The position numbers and the translations under genes are program-made. The notes under the pieces were generated by a model, which did not search any database, was not told the origin of the DNA, and saw only the letters and a program-made list of their open reading frames with translations. From contig OZ241894.1 in the NCBI GenBank assembly GCA_965203575.1, positions 2,604,001-2,668,000 on the forward strand: DNA of 64,000 bases, written 5' to 3'. Positions within the stretch are counted from its first letter, which is position 1; every line of letters starts with the position of its first letter. Of the stretch, positions 17,150 to 26,411 are shown in pieces. Origin of the DNA: Aldehydirespirator sp965203575. GTDB lineage: Bacteria > Actinomycetota > Acidimicrobiia > Acidimicrobiales > Aldehydirespiratoraceae.

Positions 17150-17246
17150 TGGCCATCTCAGCAAATTCCTGTAGTTGGGGACCTGTGAGGTCCTTGTCCA
17201 CAGGAATTTCGGCGGGGGGCCGCGAAGAACTAGGAGTGCTGTGATG
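17128..17246 (+). repeat. Palindromic insert flanked by a 24-nt duplication between etfB and etfA
   Basis: The 24-nt block covering the etfB end (17128-17151) recurs at 17223-17246 with one change and ends in TGATG both times. The 71 nt between hold a hairpin with arms AAATTCCTGT (17163-17172) and ACAGGAATTT (17200-17209) around a smaller GGACCT/AGGTCC hairpin (17179-17193). The original TGATG overlap of etfB and etfA was evidently split by this insertion. Confidence 0.75.
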
Positions 17247-18248
17247 CTGCTGGTAGTGCTCGAGCACGACCGGGGCACCCTCGGCGAGCCGGCCCGGGAG
17301 GCGCTCACCTTCGGGCGGACGCTGGCCGCCAAGATGGGTGTGGAGATGCACGGGGCCGTCATCGGCGCCCGCGCGGCGGGACCCGGCCCGGTCGCGGAAG
17401 AGGCGGGCGCCCACGGAGCCGCCCGGGTGTACACCGTGGAGCACGGGGTGCTGAGCGACTTCGGTCCGGAGGCGTGGGGAGAGTCGATCGCGCAGCTCGT
17501 GAGCGTTCTCGGCCCGCGGGCCGTTCTGGCCTGCGGCAGCGAGCGGGGCAACGAGGTGATGGCCCAGGCCGCGGCCCGCCTCGATCGGCCGTTCGTCGCC
17601 AACTGCACCGACATCACCCCGCCCGCCGGCGAAGGCGGGCAGTGGACCATGACCCGCATCCAATGGGGAGGATCGCTGCTGGAGGACGCCACCCTGGACG
17701 CCGGCGGCACTGCGCTGCTCACCTGCGGCCTGCACACGGTGGCCTCCGCACCGGTCGAGCCCGCGCCCGCCGCGCCCCCCGAGACCCAGGCCGTGCCGGT
17801 GGATCTCGACACCGAGCTGGCCCGCACCGTCGTGAAGGACCGGGTGGTACTGGAGGCGGGGGTCACCCTGCCCACGGCACCAGTTGTGGTGGGGGGAGGC
17901 CGCGGCGTCGGCTCCGCCGAGGGGTTCGCTCCGCTGGAGGAGTTGGCCGAGCTGCTGGGCGGACGGGTCGGCTGCAGCCGGGCCGTCACCAACAACGGCT
18001 GGCGGCCCCACTCCGACCAGGTCGGCCAGACCGGCACCCGCATCGCCCCCGAGATCTACATCGCCTCGGGCATCTCCGGGGCCATCCAGCACTGGGTGGG
18101 TGCCATGGGATCCAAGCACATCCTGGCCATCAACATCGACCCCGACGCCAACATGGTGGTGAAGGCCGACTGGGCGGTGATAGGCGACCTGCACCAAGTC
18201 ATCCCGGCCATGAACGCCGAGATCCGCCGCCGCCGGGACCGGCCGTGA
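17244..18248 (+). CDS. etfA: Electron transfer flavoprotein alpha subunit
   Basis: From ATG 17244, 334 residues. The C-terminal FAD domain is clear: VVVGGGRGVGS, GRVGCSRAVTNNGW, GQTGTRIAPEIYIASGISGA and NIDPDANMVVKADW. It partners EtfB. The ATG keeps the ancestral TGATG context, though the true etfB stop is now 95 nt upstream, so coupling may be weakened or replaced by the hairpin insert. The frame is open from 17175 but that stretch is inserted DNA. Confidence 0.93.
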   Translation: MLLVVLEHDRGTLGEPAREALTFGRTLAAKMGVEMHGAVIGARAAGPGPVAEEAGAHGAARVYTVEHGVLSDFGPEAWGESIAQLVSVLGPRAVLACGSERGNEVMAQAAARLDRPFVANCTDITPPAGEGGQWTMTRIQWGGSLLEDATLDAGGTALLTCGLHTVASAPVEPAPAAPPETQAVPVDLDTELARTVVKDRVVLEAGVTLPTAPVVVGGGRGVGSAEGFAPLEELAELLGGRVGCSRAVTNNGWRPHSDQVGQTGTRIAPEIYIASGISGAIQHWVGAMGSKHILAINIDPDANMVVKADWAVIGDLHQVIPAMNAEIRRRRDRP

Positions 18249-18294
18249 ACACCCCCGAATCCGCCGCAGTGACCCGCACGGGGCAATACCTAGG

Positions 18295-19047
18295 ATGGCT
18301 CGCGTGACGGTGCAGTCGATCAAGAGATCGTTCGCACTGTTGCGAGCGCTGGCGCTGGGTCCGGTGGGAGTCACCGAGCTGGCCGATCGGGTCGCCCTGC
18401 CCAAGAGCACCGTGGCCCGCCTGCTGGCCTCCCTGGAAGAGGAGCAGGCTGTCGAGCAGACCGAGGCGGGCGGCGAGTACCGGCTCGGTCCCGGTCTGAT
18501 CGACCTCGCCGGATCGGCGCCCAGGGGCCGGAACCTGGTGGCCGCGGCCCGGCCGCACCTGCTGGAGCTGGCCGAGAGCATCGACGAGGTGGCGGGGCTC
18601 TCCATCATCGACGGCGGGCAGGTCTACTACCTCGACCAGACCGAGTCCTCCTCGAACATCCAGGTCCGGGACTGGACCGGCGAGTACGCCCCGCTGCACG
18701 CAGTGCCCTCGGGGCTGGTGATCCTGGCCCACCAACCCGAGCGCTTCGTCAACGAATACCTGGCCGGGCCGCTGGTGCAATGCACGCCATGGACGATGAC
18801 CGATCCGGACGAGTTGCGGGACAGGCTGGAGCACGTTCGCAGCATCGGCTACGCCTGGGTGCACGAGGAGTTCGCCGAAGAGCTGAATTCGGTGGCCGCC
18901 CCGGTGTTCGAGAACGACGGCAGCGTCGAGGCGGCCCTGCACGTCCACGGCCCCGCGTACCGGTTCCCGAACCCCGACGACACCCACGATCACGGCATGG
19001 CGGTGATCGAGGCCGCCCGCCGCCTGTCGCAGCAGCTGTCAGACTGA
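18295..19047 (+). CDS. IclR family transcriptional regulator
   Basis: 250 residues. An N-terminal winged helix (ALALGPVGVTELADRVALPK then STVARLLASLEEEQAVEQ, residues about 14-55) is followed by the IclR effector domain (LLELAESIDEVAGLSIIDGG; IGYAWVHEEFAEELNSVAAP; HVHGPAYRF). It lies about 46 nt after etfA, on the same strand, and likely controls the demethylase/etf and fhs transcripts, and perhaps folD, through the GTTCCG-N5-CGGAAC sites. Effector unknown. ATG 18295 lacks a strong SD; GTG 18304 is an alternative start. Confidence 0.9.
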   Translation: MARVTVQSIKRSFALLRALALGPVGVTELADRVALPKSTVARLLASLEEEQAVEQTEAGGEYRLGPGLIDLAGSAPRGRNLVAAARPHLLELAESIDEVAGLSIIDGGQVYYLDQTESSSNIQVRDWTGEYAPLHAVPSGLVILAHQPERFVNEYLAGPLVQCTPWTMTDPDELRDRLEHVRSIGYAWVHEEFAEELNSVAAPVFENDGSVEAALHVHGPAYRFPNPDDTHDHGMAVIEAARRLSQQLSD

Positions 19048-19128
19048 GTCCCCGACGTCCGCCATCGAACTTCCGGCTGCCAGGGTCAATAGTCGCGCCC
19101 AACCACCGGATCTCGAGTGGCGGACGGA

Positions 19129-20832
19129 TCAGGCGCCGGCCAACCGCTCGGCCACCCGGGCCGCGGCATCCTCGATACCGACCCGCTGCGTGTCGCCGGT
19201 GGCCCGCTCGGTGAGCTCGACCTCGCCGTCGGCCACCGCCCGGCCCGCCGTGATCCGCCAGGGGATGCCGACCAGCTCCGCGTCGGCGAACTTCACGCCG
19301 GCCCGGGCGTCGCGGTCGTCCAGCAGGACCTCCACGCCCCGCGCCTGGAGCTCTCCGTACAGCCGCTCGGCCGCGGCCACCGCGGCGTCATCGCGCATGC
19401 TGGCCACGGTGATGACCGTTGCATAGGGGGCTACCGCAGCCGGCCAGACCAGGCCCCGGTCGTCGTGGTGCACCTCGGCCACCGCGGCCATGGCCCGGCC
19501 GATGCCGATGCCGTAGGAACCCATGGTGATGGTGCGCTCCACCCCGTCGGCATCCAGCACGGTGGCCCCCATGGCCTCGGAGTAGCGGCGACCCAGCTTG
19601 AAGATGTGGCCGGTCTCGATGCAGCGGACCACTTCCAGGGGGCGGCCGCAGTTCACGCACGGCTCGCCGGCCGACACCTCCCGCAGGTCGAGCCACTCGT
19701 CCACGGCGATGTCGCGGTCTACGTCCACCCCGGAGTAGTGCCAGTCGTCCTCGTTGGCGCCGGTGGCGAGATTGCGCCGCCCCCGGAGGGCGTGGTCGGC
19801 CACGATCCGAAGATCCTTCACACCGACCGCGCCCAGCGAGCCGGGGTGGGCGCCCAAGCGCTCCAGCGTCTCGGCCGCCTCGGCCGGGCGGATCTCGACC
19901 GCGCCGGTGCCGTCGGCCAGCTTCTGGAGGTTCAGCTGATGGTCGCCCCTCACCAGGGCCAGCGTCATCGCCCCGTCGAGCACCATGACCATGGTCTTGA
20001 TCTGGCGGTGGGCGGGCGCTCCGCCCTCGACCGTCTCCAGAGCCGCGATAGTGCGAACGCCCGGGGTCGGGAACCGGACGAGATCGGCGCTGGTGTCGCC
20101 GTCGTCGACCGGTGCCAGCGCCGAAGTGGCCCTCTCCACGTTGGCCGCGTAGCCGCAGCGCCCACATCGGGCTATGTCGTCCTCGCCGGCAGGGGAGGGC
20201 ACCATGAACTCGACCGACCCGGTGCCGCCCATCATGCCCGATGAAGCCTGCACCGCGATCGCGTCGAGCGAGAGCCGTTGGAAGGTCCGGGTGTAGGCAT
20301 CCCGATGGACCTCGAAGGCGTGGTCCAACCCGGCGTCGTCGAGGTCGAAGGAGTAGCTGTCCTTCATGGCGAACTCGCGCACCCGCAACAGGCCCGACTT
20401 GGGCCGGGGCTCGTCGCGGAACTTCCACTGGATCTGGTACCAGATCTGGGGCAGCGACCGGTACGACGTGATCTCCCTCGCGATCTCGCTGAACACCTCC
20501 TCGTGGGTCATCCCCAGGGCGAGGTCGGCCTCCTTGCGGTCCTGGAGCCGGAACATCTCGGGTCCGACCGAGTCCCAGCGTCCCGATCGCTGCCAGATCG
20601 ACGCCGGGTGCATGGCCGGCAGCAGGAACTCCTGGGCGCCTATCTCCTCCATGCCCTGGCGCACGATGTTCTCGACCTTGTCGTGCACCCGCAGACCCAG
20701 AGGCAGCAGCGAGTAGTGGCCGGCGTGGAGCTGGCGTATGAACCCGCCGCGCACCAGCAGCTTGTGGCTGGCCGCCTCGGCGTCGGCGGGCGCGTCGCGC
20801 AGCGTAGGGACGAACAGCTTCGACCATCTCAT
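19129..20832 (-). CDS. proS: Prolyl-tRNA synthetase (bacterial type)
   Basis: From ATG 20832 (MRWSKLFVPTLRDAPADAEA), 567 residues, matching the bacterial type with an editing insertion. Class II motifs are visible: motif 1 region GMEEIGAQEFLLPAMHPASI, motif 2 FRDEPRPKSGLLRVREFAMK, and motif 3 GSYGIGIGRAMAAV. The insertion domain covers about residues 210-380, and the C-terminal anticodon-binding domain follows (PYATVITVASMRDDAAVAAA). It charges tRNA-Pro; a housekeeping gene, convergent with the IclR gene and divergent from the BKACE gene. Confidence 0.96.
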   Translation of the reverse strand: MRWSKLFVPTLRDAPADAEAASHKLLVRGGFIRQLHAGHYSLLPLGLRVHDKVENIVRQGMEEIGAQEFLLPAMHPASIWQRSGRWDSVGPEMFRLQDRKEADLALGMTHEEVFSEIAREITSYRSLPQIWYQIQWKFRDEPRPKSGLLRVREFAMKDSYSFDLDDAGLDHAFEVHRDAYTRTFQRLSLDAIAVQASSGMMGGTGSVEFMVPSPAGEDDIARCGRCGYAANVERATSALAPVDDGDTSADLVRFPTPGVRTIAALETVEGGAPAHRQIKTMVMVLDGAMTLALVRGDHQLNLQKLADGTGAVEIRPAEAAETLERLGAHPGSLGAVGVKDLRIVADHALRGRRNLATGANEDDWHYSGVDVDRDIAVDEWLDLREVSAGEPCVNCGRPLEVVRCIETGHIFKLGRRYSEAMGATVLDADGVERTITMGSYGIGIGRAMAAVAEVHHDDRGLVWPAAVAPYATVITVASMRDDAAVAAAERLYGELQARGVEVLLDDRDARAGVKFADAELVGIPWRITAGRAVADGEVELTERATGDTQRVGIEDAAARVAERLAGA

Positions 20833-20926
20833 GGCTCCGTCACCGTAGCGGTATCCCGGGCGGTTGGCCGTGCCCGTAAGCCCTCGCCCGAGGCAGTCCG
20901 CGCCTGCCGGGCGCGGTAGGGTTGGG

Positions 20927-21811
20927 ATGGTGAACCGCAACCCGATCATCACCTGCGCGGTGACCGGTGCGGGCGACACCGCCGGCAAGCATCCGGACCT
21001 GCCGATCACGCCCTCTCAGATCGCGACGGCGGCGCTGGAGGCGGCCGATGCCGGTGCGGCCATCGTGCATATCCATGTGCGCGATCCCGCCACCGGCAGG
21101 GGCACCCGCGATGTGGATCTGTACCGCCAGGTGCTCGAGCAGGTGAGGGCGGCCAACGGTGACGTGATCATCAACACCACTGCGGGCATGGGCGGTGACC
21201 TGCTGATCGGCGATCCCGACCCCTTCGATTTCGGGCCCGACGGCACCGACCTGGTGAGCGGCCTGGAGCGCCTCGCCCACGTGGAGGCCCTCAAGCCCGA
21301 CATGTGCAGCATCGACTGCGGCACCCTGAACTTCGGCGAGGGCCACCAGGTGTACGTGAGCACCCCGAACATGATCCGCGACATGGCCAAGCGGGTCCGG
21401 GAGCTCGGAGTCAAGCCAGAGCTGGAGATCTTCGACACCGGTCACCTGTGGCTCGCCAACACGCTGGTGGACGAGGGCCTGATCGCCGATCCGCCGTGGG
21501 TCCAGCTGTGCACCGGCATCCCCTACGGCACACCCACCGATGTGGGCCTGCTGACCGCGCTGACCCGCCTGCTGCCGGCCGGCGCCGAGTTCACCAGCTT
21601 CGCGCTGTCGGCCAACCAGATCCCCTGGGTGGCCCAGTCCATGCTGCTCGGCGGGCACATCAGGGTGGGCTTGGAGGACAACCTGTACCTCGCTCGGGGC
21701 GTGTTCGCGTCGAACGCGGATCTGGTGCACCGGGCCCGTGAGGTAGTGGAGGCTATGGGGGGCAGAATCCAGTCTCCGGATCAGGCCCGTGAGACTCTGT
21801 CACTGGGCTGA
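20927..21811 (+). CDS. BKACE family beta-keto acid cleavage enzyme (DUF849)
   Basis: 294 residues, a usual length. The Zn-binding strand AIVHIHVRDPATGRGTRDVD carries the His-x-His pair, and INTTAGMG, GTLNFGEG and KPELEIFDTGHL are typical. The family condenses beta-keto acids with acetyl-CoA, as in 3-keto-5-aminohexanoate cleavage of lysine fermentation, but has many substrates, including dehydrocarnitine. Given the methylamine genes nearby, carnitine-type breakdown is an attractive guess, unproven. It is 44 nt before the formate dehydrogenase genes and may share their transcript. Confidence 0.9.
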   Translation: MVNRNPIITCAVTGAGDTAGKHPDLPITPSQIATAALEAADAGAAIVHIHVRDPATGRGTRDVDLYRQVLEQVRAANGDVIINTTAGMGGDLLIGDPDPFDFGPDGTDLVSGLERLAHVEALKPDMCSIDCGTLNFGEGHQVYVSTPNMIRDMAKRVRELGVKPELEIFDTGHLWLANTLVDEGLIADPPWVQLCTGIPYGTPTDVGLLTALTRLLPAGAEFTSFALSANQIPWVAQSMLLGGHIRVGLEDNLYLARGVFASNADLVHRAREVVEAMGGRIQSPDQARETLSLG

Positions 21812-21855
21812 CGCGTGAGGCTGCGCTGAGGGAACCGCAAGGAGAGAAGGGGCGA

Positions 21856-23784
21856 ATGGGCGGACGATCACGCGACAAGCGACTGCCGCGGCTGACCACT
21901 CCGATGGTGCGCGACAACGGGAGGCTGCGTCCTGCCACCTGGGACGAGGCCCTCGACCGGGCCGCCGACGGCTTCCGGGCCGTCCTCGACCGCCACGGAC
22001 CGGACGGCTTCGGCATGTTCAGCTGCTCGAAGGCAACCAACGAGATGAACTACGCCGCCCAGAAGTTCATCCGCACCGCAATCGGGTCGAACAACATCGA
22101 CTCTTGCAACCGAACTTGACACGCTCCCTCCGTCGTCGGTCTGGCGACAGTGTTCGGAGCGGGCGGCGGGACCTCGTCGTACGCGGAGGTCGAGCAAGCC
22201 GATGTCATCCTGCTGTGGGGCTCCAACGCCCGTGAGGCCCACCCGATCTTCTTCCACCACGTCCTCAAGGGCCTCCGCAACGGCGCCCGGATGTACGCCA
22301 TCGACCCCCGGCGCACGTCCTCGGCCAAGTTCGCCGACCGCTGGCTGGGACTGTCGGTCGGCACCGACATCGCGCTGGCCAACGCCATGGGGCGCGAGAT
22401 CATCCACGCCGGGTTGCACGATCCCGACTTCATCGCCCACTCCACCCAGGGCTTCGAGGCCTACGCGGCCCACGTCGAGTCGTGCACGCTCGACTGGGCG
22501 GCCACCGAGACGGGCGTGCCCGCGGAGGCCATCCGGGAGATGGCCCACGCCTACGCCACCGCTCCCAAGGCCCAGATCCTGTGGACCCTGGGCATCACGG
22601 AGCACCACAACGCGGTCGACAACGTGGTGTCGCTCTGCAACCTGGCCCTGCTCACCGGCCATGTGGGCCGGTGGGGCTCGGGTCTGTGCCCCCTCCGGGG
22701 TCAGAACAACGTGCAGGGCGGCGGCGACATGGGCGCCATACCCAACAAGTTCCCCGGCTTCCAGGACGTGGCCGACGACAAGGTCCGGGCCAAGTTCGAG
22801 GCCGCCTACGGAAGCGAGCTCAACGGCGTGCCTGGAAAGCATCTGACGCTGATGTTCGAGGCGATGGAGGCCGGCGAGCTGCGAGCCTGTTACGTGATCG
22901 GCGAGAACCCGGCCGACTCCGAGGCCGACGTGGAGCACGCCCGCAAGCTGCTGGCCGGACTCGACATCCTGGTCGTGCAGGACATATTCATGACCCGCAC
23001 CGCGGAGATGGCCGACGTGGTGCTGCCCGCCTCGGTGGCATGGGCCGAGTCCGAGGGCACGGTCACTTCCAGCGAGCGGCGGGTGCAGCGGGTCCGGCCC
23101 GCAGTGCCGCCGCCCGGCCAGGCCCGCCACGACATCGACATCATCGGCGAGCTGGCCCGCCGCCTCGGCGTCGACTGGGGCCATCCCGACCCCCAGGAGC
23201 TGTGGGACGAGATGCGGTCGCTGTCGCCCATGCACGCCGGCATGTCCTGGGAGCGCCTGGAGGCCTCCGGCGGGCTCCAGTGGCCCTGCGGCAGCGAGGA
23301 CGACCCGGGCTCGGAGTTCCTCCACGGCTGGCTGTGGGCCGACGACCTGGAGGGCCACGATCCGGCGCCGTTCAGCGTCACCCACCACGCCCCGCCCAAG
23401 GAGAAGCTCAGCGACGAGTTCCCGCTGCGGCTCACCACCGGCCGGGCGCTCGACTCCTACAACACCGGGGTCCAGTCGGGCGGCTACGCCTCTCCTATCC
23501 GCTACGGCGACGCCCTCGACGTCAACCCGGCCGACGCGGCCGAGCTGGGTATCACCGACGGCGAGCGGGTGCTGGTGAGCTCACCCCGCGGCTCGGTGGA
23601 GATGGACGTGCGCCTCCAGCCCGACATCCCCGCTGGCCTCACGTTCACGACCTTCCATTTCCCCGAGCTGGTGGACGCCAACGTGCTGACCAACGACGAG
23701 TGGGACCCGCGCTCCGGTACAGCAGAATTCAAGGCGGCCGCCATCCGCATCTCCAAGCTCGAACCGGAGCACGCTCCCGCCTAG
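21856..23784 (+). CDS. Formate dehydrogenase catalytic part, selenocysteine at in-frame UGA (22117-22119)
   Basis: Reading through the TGA at 22117 gives a 642-residue protein. Before it stands NNIDSCNRT and after it HAPSVVGLATVFGAGGGTSS, so the UGA falls exactly where formate dehydrogenases carry the Mo ligand Sec or Cys, followed by the conserved His. Downstream come ILLWGSNAREAHPIFFHHVL, PLRGQNNVQGGGDMGAIPNK and the C-terminal DUF-type fold LTTGRALDSYNTG. The N-terminal iron-sulfur domains normally fused to this protein are encoded separately at 25551. It works with the NuoEF-like subunit to oxidise formate with NAD. selA, selB, selC and selD must lie elsewhere. A nonsense mutation is the alternative, but the SECIS-like hairpin argues against it. 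Confidence 0.88.
22117..22160 (+). promoter_or_regulatory. UGA codon with bacterial SECIS-like hairpin
   Basis: After the UGA (22117-22119) an upper stem GTCGTC (22132-22137) pairs with GGCGAC (22143-22148) around the loop GGTCT. An outer stem GCTCC (22123-22127) pairs with GGAGC (22156-22160). The loop starts 18 nt after the UGA, as I recall for E. coli fdhF, whose SECIS also has a GGUCU apex recognised by SelB. Confidence 0.82.
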
Positions 23785-23787
23785 CGC

Positions 23788-25554
23788 ATGACCGACATCT
23801 ACCTGGGCGCGGACCGCGCCACTGACGCTGAGGCCGCCGCGGTCGACGCCGCGCTGCGCGCCCGGGGAGTGGAGCCGGTGGTGCAGCCCGAAACAGAGCG
23901 GCTCTACACCTCGGGCAGGACCCGCCGCCGGGAGCGCCGCCACTTCCTGCTGCCCGCGCTGCACGCCCTGCAGAACGCGGTCGGCTGGATCAGCCCAGGC
24001 GGCATCAACTACGTGGCCGGGGTGCTGGATGTGCCCCCGGCCGAGGCCTTCGGGGTGGCCACCTTCTACGACCTGTTCCGCACCGAGCCCCCCGACCACG
24101 ACGGCGACACCTTCCATGTGTGCGTCGACGCGGCCTGCCAGATCGCGGGCTACGACGACCTGGCCGCTTCGGTGCGAGCGGCCGGCGGCCATGTGCACCT
24201 GGGGCCCTGCTTGGGCCAGTGCGAGCGGGCCCCGGCGCTGTTCGTGCAGGGATCCGGGGGCCGACCCGACTACGTGCCGGCCGACGAAGAGCCCTTCGAA
24301 CTGCCCCAGGCCGGCGACCACTCGCTGCGCCTGCTGCGCCGCATCGGCACAGCCGACCCCGAGTCGCTGGAGTCGTACGTCGCCCACGGCGGCTATGTGG
24401 CGCTGCGCCGAGCCGGCGAGATGGGCGCCGAGGCGGTACTGGAGGCGGTGGCCGCCTCGGGGCTTTCGGGACGGGGCGGAGCCGCCTTCCCCACCGGGGT
24501 GAAATGGCGGGCCGTGGCCACCGAGACCGGACGGCCCAAGCACGTGGTGGCCAACTGCGACGAGTCCGAGCCGGGCACGTTCAAGGACCGCATCGTCATG
24601 GAGCAGGACCCGTTCGCGGTGATCGAGACCATGACCATCGCCGGTCTGGCCACCGGGGCCCGCAACGGCTGGATCTACATCCGCGGCGAGTACCCGCTGG
24701 CCACCGCCCGACTTCAGGGGGCGATCGACGCGGCCCGGGCCGCAGGGCTGCTCGGCACCAGCGCGGCCGGCACCGGCCACGACTTCGACATAGCCATCTG
24801 GCGGGGGGCGGGCGCCTACATCTGCGGCGAGGAGACGGCCCTGTTCAACTCGCTCGAGGGGTTCCGGGGGGAGCCTCGCAACAAGCCGCCGTTCCCCACC
24901 ACCCACGGCCTGTTCGGCGAGCCGACCGCCATCAACAACCCGGAGACCCTGCTGAACGTCCTCGACATCGTCACCGAAGGGCCCGACGCCTACCGGAGCC
25001 GGGGGACCGAACGGTCGCCGGGCACCAAGCTGCTGTGCCTGTCGGGCAAGGTCGCTCGGCCCGGCCTCTACGAGGTGCCGTTCGGCACCACGTTGGGTGA
25101 CCTGCTGGAACTGGCGGGTGGCGTCGCCGGCAATGGCGAACTGCAGGCTGTGCTGATGGGCGGCGCGGCCGGGTCGTTCGTCGGCCCCGCCTCGCTCGGG
25201 TTGCCGCTGACGCTGGAGGACACCCGGGCCGCGGGCACCACCCTCGGCTCGGGCGTGGTGATGGCCTTCGACACGTCGGACGACATGACCGACGTCGTGG
25301 TGCGCATCGCCGAGTTCTTCCGCAACGAGTCGTGCGGGCAGTGCGTGCCGTGCCGGGTGGGAGCGGTGCGCCAGCATGAGACGCTGGTTCAGATGCAGAG
25401 GCGAGGGTCGCTGTCGCCGGCCCGTCGGGCCTTGATCGACGAGATGGCCGAGGTCATGGTGGACGCCTCCATCTGCGGCCTGGGCCACACCGCGGCCTCG
25501 GCGGTCCGCTCCGCGCTGGACCTGGGCCTGATAGCGTCGGCGCCCTCCCAATGA
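23788..25554 (+). CDS. NuoE-NuoF fused subunit of NAD-dependent formate dehydrogenase
   Basis: 588 residues. The N-terminal thioredoxin-like NuoE part binds [2Fe-2S] by CVDAAC (about residue 111) and CLGQC (about 147). The NuoF part from about residue 220 has the FMN/NADH signatures SGRGGAAFPTGVKW, NCDESEPGTFKDR and GAGAYICGEETALFNSLEG, and the [4Fe-4S] ligands ESCGQCVPCR plus ICGLG. It accepts electrons from the formate site and reduces NAD. It lies 3 nt after the catalytic gene and overlaps the next gene by 4 nt (ATGA), so the three form one translational unit. Confidence 0.95.
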   Translation: MTDIYLGADRATDAEAAAVDAALRARGVEPVVQPETERLYTSGRTRRRERRHFLLPALHALQNAVGWISPGGINYVAGVLDVPPAEAFGVATFYDLFRTEPPDHDGDTFHVCVDAACQIAGYDDLAASVRAAGGHVHLGPCLGQCERAPALFVQGSGGRPDYVPADEEPFELPQAGDHSLRLLRRIGTADPESLESYVAHGGYVALRRAGEMGAEAVLEAVAASGLSGRGGAAFPTGVKWRAVATETGRPKHVVANCDESEPGTFKDRIVMEQDPFAVIETMTIAGLATGARNGWIYIRGEYPLATARLQGAIDAARAAGLLGTSAAGTGHDFDIAIWRGAGAYICGEETALFNSLEGFRGEPRNKPPFPTTHGLFGEPTAINNPETLLNVLDIVTEGPDAYRSRGTERSPGTKLLCLSGKVARPGLYEVPFGTTLGDLLELAGGVAGNGELQAVLMGGAAGSFVGPASLGLPLTLEDTRAAGTTLGSGVVMAFDTSDDMTDVVVRIAEFFRNESCGQCVPCRVGAVRQHETLVQMQRRGSLSPARRALIDEMAEVMVDASICGLGHTAASAVRSALDLGLIASAPSQ

Positions 25555-26411
25555 CCGATACGACGATCACAGAGACTGCGGTCACCATCACCATCGACGG
25601 CCGGCCCGTCGAGGTGGGGGAGGGCTCCACCATCCACGCCGCCTGCGTCGAGGCCGGCATCGACACCCCCACGCTGTGCTGGGCCGAGAACCTGACCCCG
25701 GTCAACGTGTGCCGGGTCTGCGTGGTGGAGCTGGAGGGGTCCAGGGCGCTGGTGCCGTCGTGCTCCCGGCCGGCCGAAGAGGGGATGGTCGTGCAGACCG
25801 ACACCCCCCGGGTGCGCCACAGCCGCCGCATGGTGCTTGAGTTCCTGGGCTCGGGGGTGGACCTGAGCCAGGCCGACGACCTGCACTACTGGATGAAGGC
25901 CTACGGCGCCGACCCCGACCGCTACGGCGACGAGGACCATCCGGTCGAGCGGGTCGAGGAGCCGGTCAAGGTCCAGGACGAGCTCTACATCCGGGACTAC
26001 TCCAAGTGCGTGCTGTGCTACAAGTGTGTGGAGGCCTGCGGCGACGACGCCCAGCACACCTTCGCCATCGCGGTGGCTGGCCGGGGCTTCGACGCCCGGA
26101 TCTCCACCGAGTTCGACGTGACCCTGCCCGACTCGGCCTGCGTGTACTGCGGCAACTGCGTGGGGGTGTGCCCCACCGGCGCTCTCCAGTTCAAGACCGA
26201 GTACGACCTGCGCGAGGTGGGGGAGTGGCGCCCGGAGGACCAGACTGTCACCCGCACGGTGTGTTCCTACTGCGGTGTGGGCTGCAACCTCGACCTGCAC
26301 GTGCAGGACGAGCGCATCGTGAAGGTCACCTCGCCCTCCGATCATTCGGTCACCAGCGGCCATCTCTGCATCAAGGGCCGCTTCGGCTGGCAGTACGTCC
26401 ACGGCGAGTGA
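25551..26411 (+). CDS. Formate dehydrogenase iron-sulfur part (detached N-terminus of the alpha subunit)
   Basis: 286 residues, with domains in the order seen at the start of long FdhA proteins: a [2Fe-2S] ferredoxin fold (Cys in TPTLCW, VCRVCVVE and VPSCSRP), two [4Fe-4S] clusters (CVLCYKCVEAC near residue 150; CVYCGNCVGVCPTGA near 195), then the Mo-bisMGD N-terminal cluster CSYCGVGCNLDLH and KGRFGWQYVHGE, where it stops. The catalytic gene at 21856 resumes at LPRLTTPMV, the next residues of the usual fused protein. The two parts therefore appear to be a split alpha subunit in reversed gene order. The NuoG-type His-Cys3 cluster is not obvious. Confidence 0.88.
   Translation: MTDTTITETAVTITIDGRPVEVGEGSTIHAACVEAGIDTPTLCWAENLTPVNVCRVCVVELEGSRALVPSCSRPAEEGMVVQTDTPRVRHSRRMVLEFLGSGVDLSQADDLHYWMKAYGADPDRYGDEDHPVERVEEPVKVQDELYIRDYSKCVLCYKCVEACGDDAQHTFAIAVAGRGFDARISTEFDVTLPDSACVYCGNCVGVCPTGALQFKTEYDLREVGEWRPEDQTVTRTVCSYCGVGCNLDLHVQDERIVKVTSPSDHSVTSGHLCIKGRFGWQYVHGE

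Noticed and set aside
22117..22149. Formate dehydrogenase gene broken by a stop codon
   Set aside because: The stop is UGA at the exact Sec/Cys position, homology continues in the same frame, and a SECIS-like hairpin follows.
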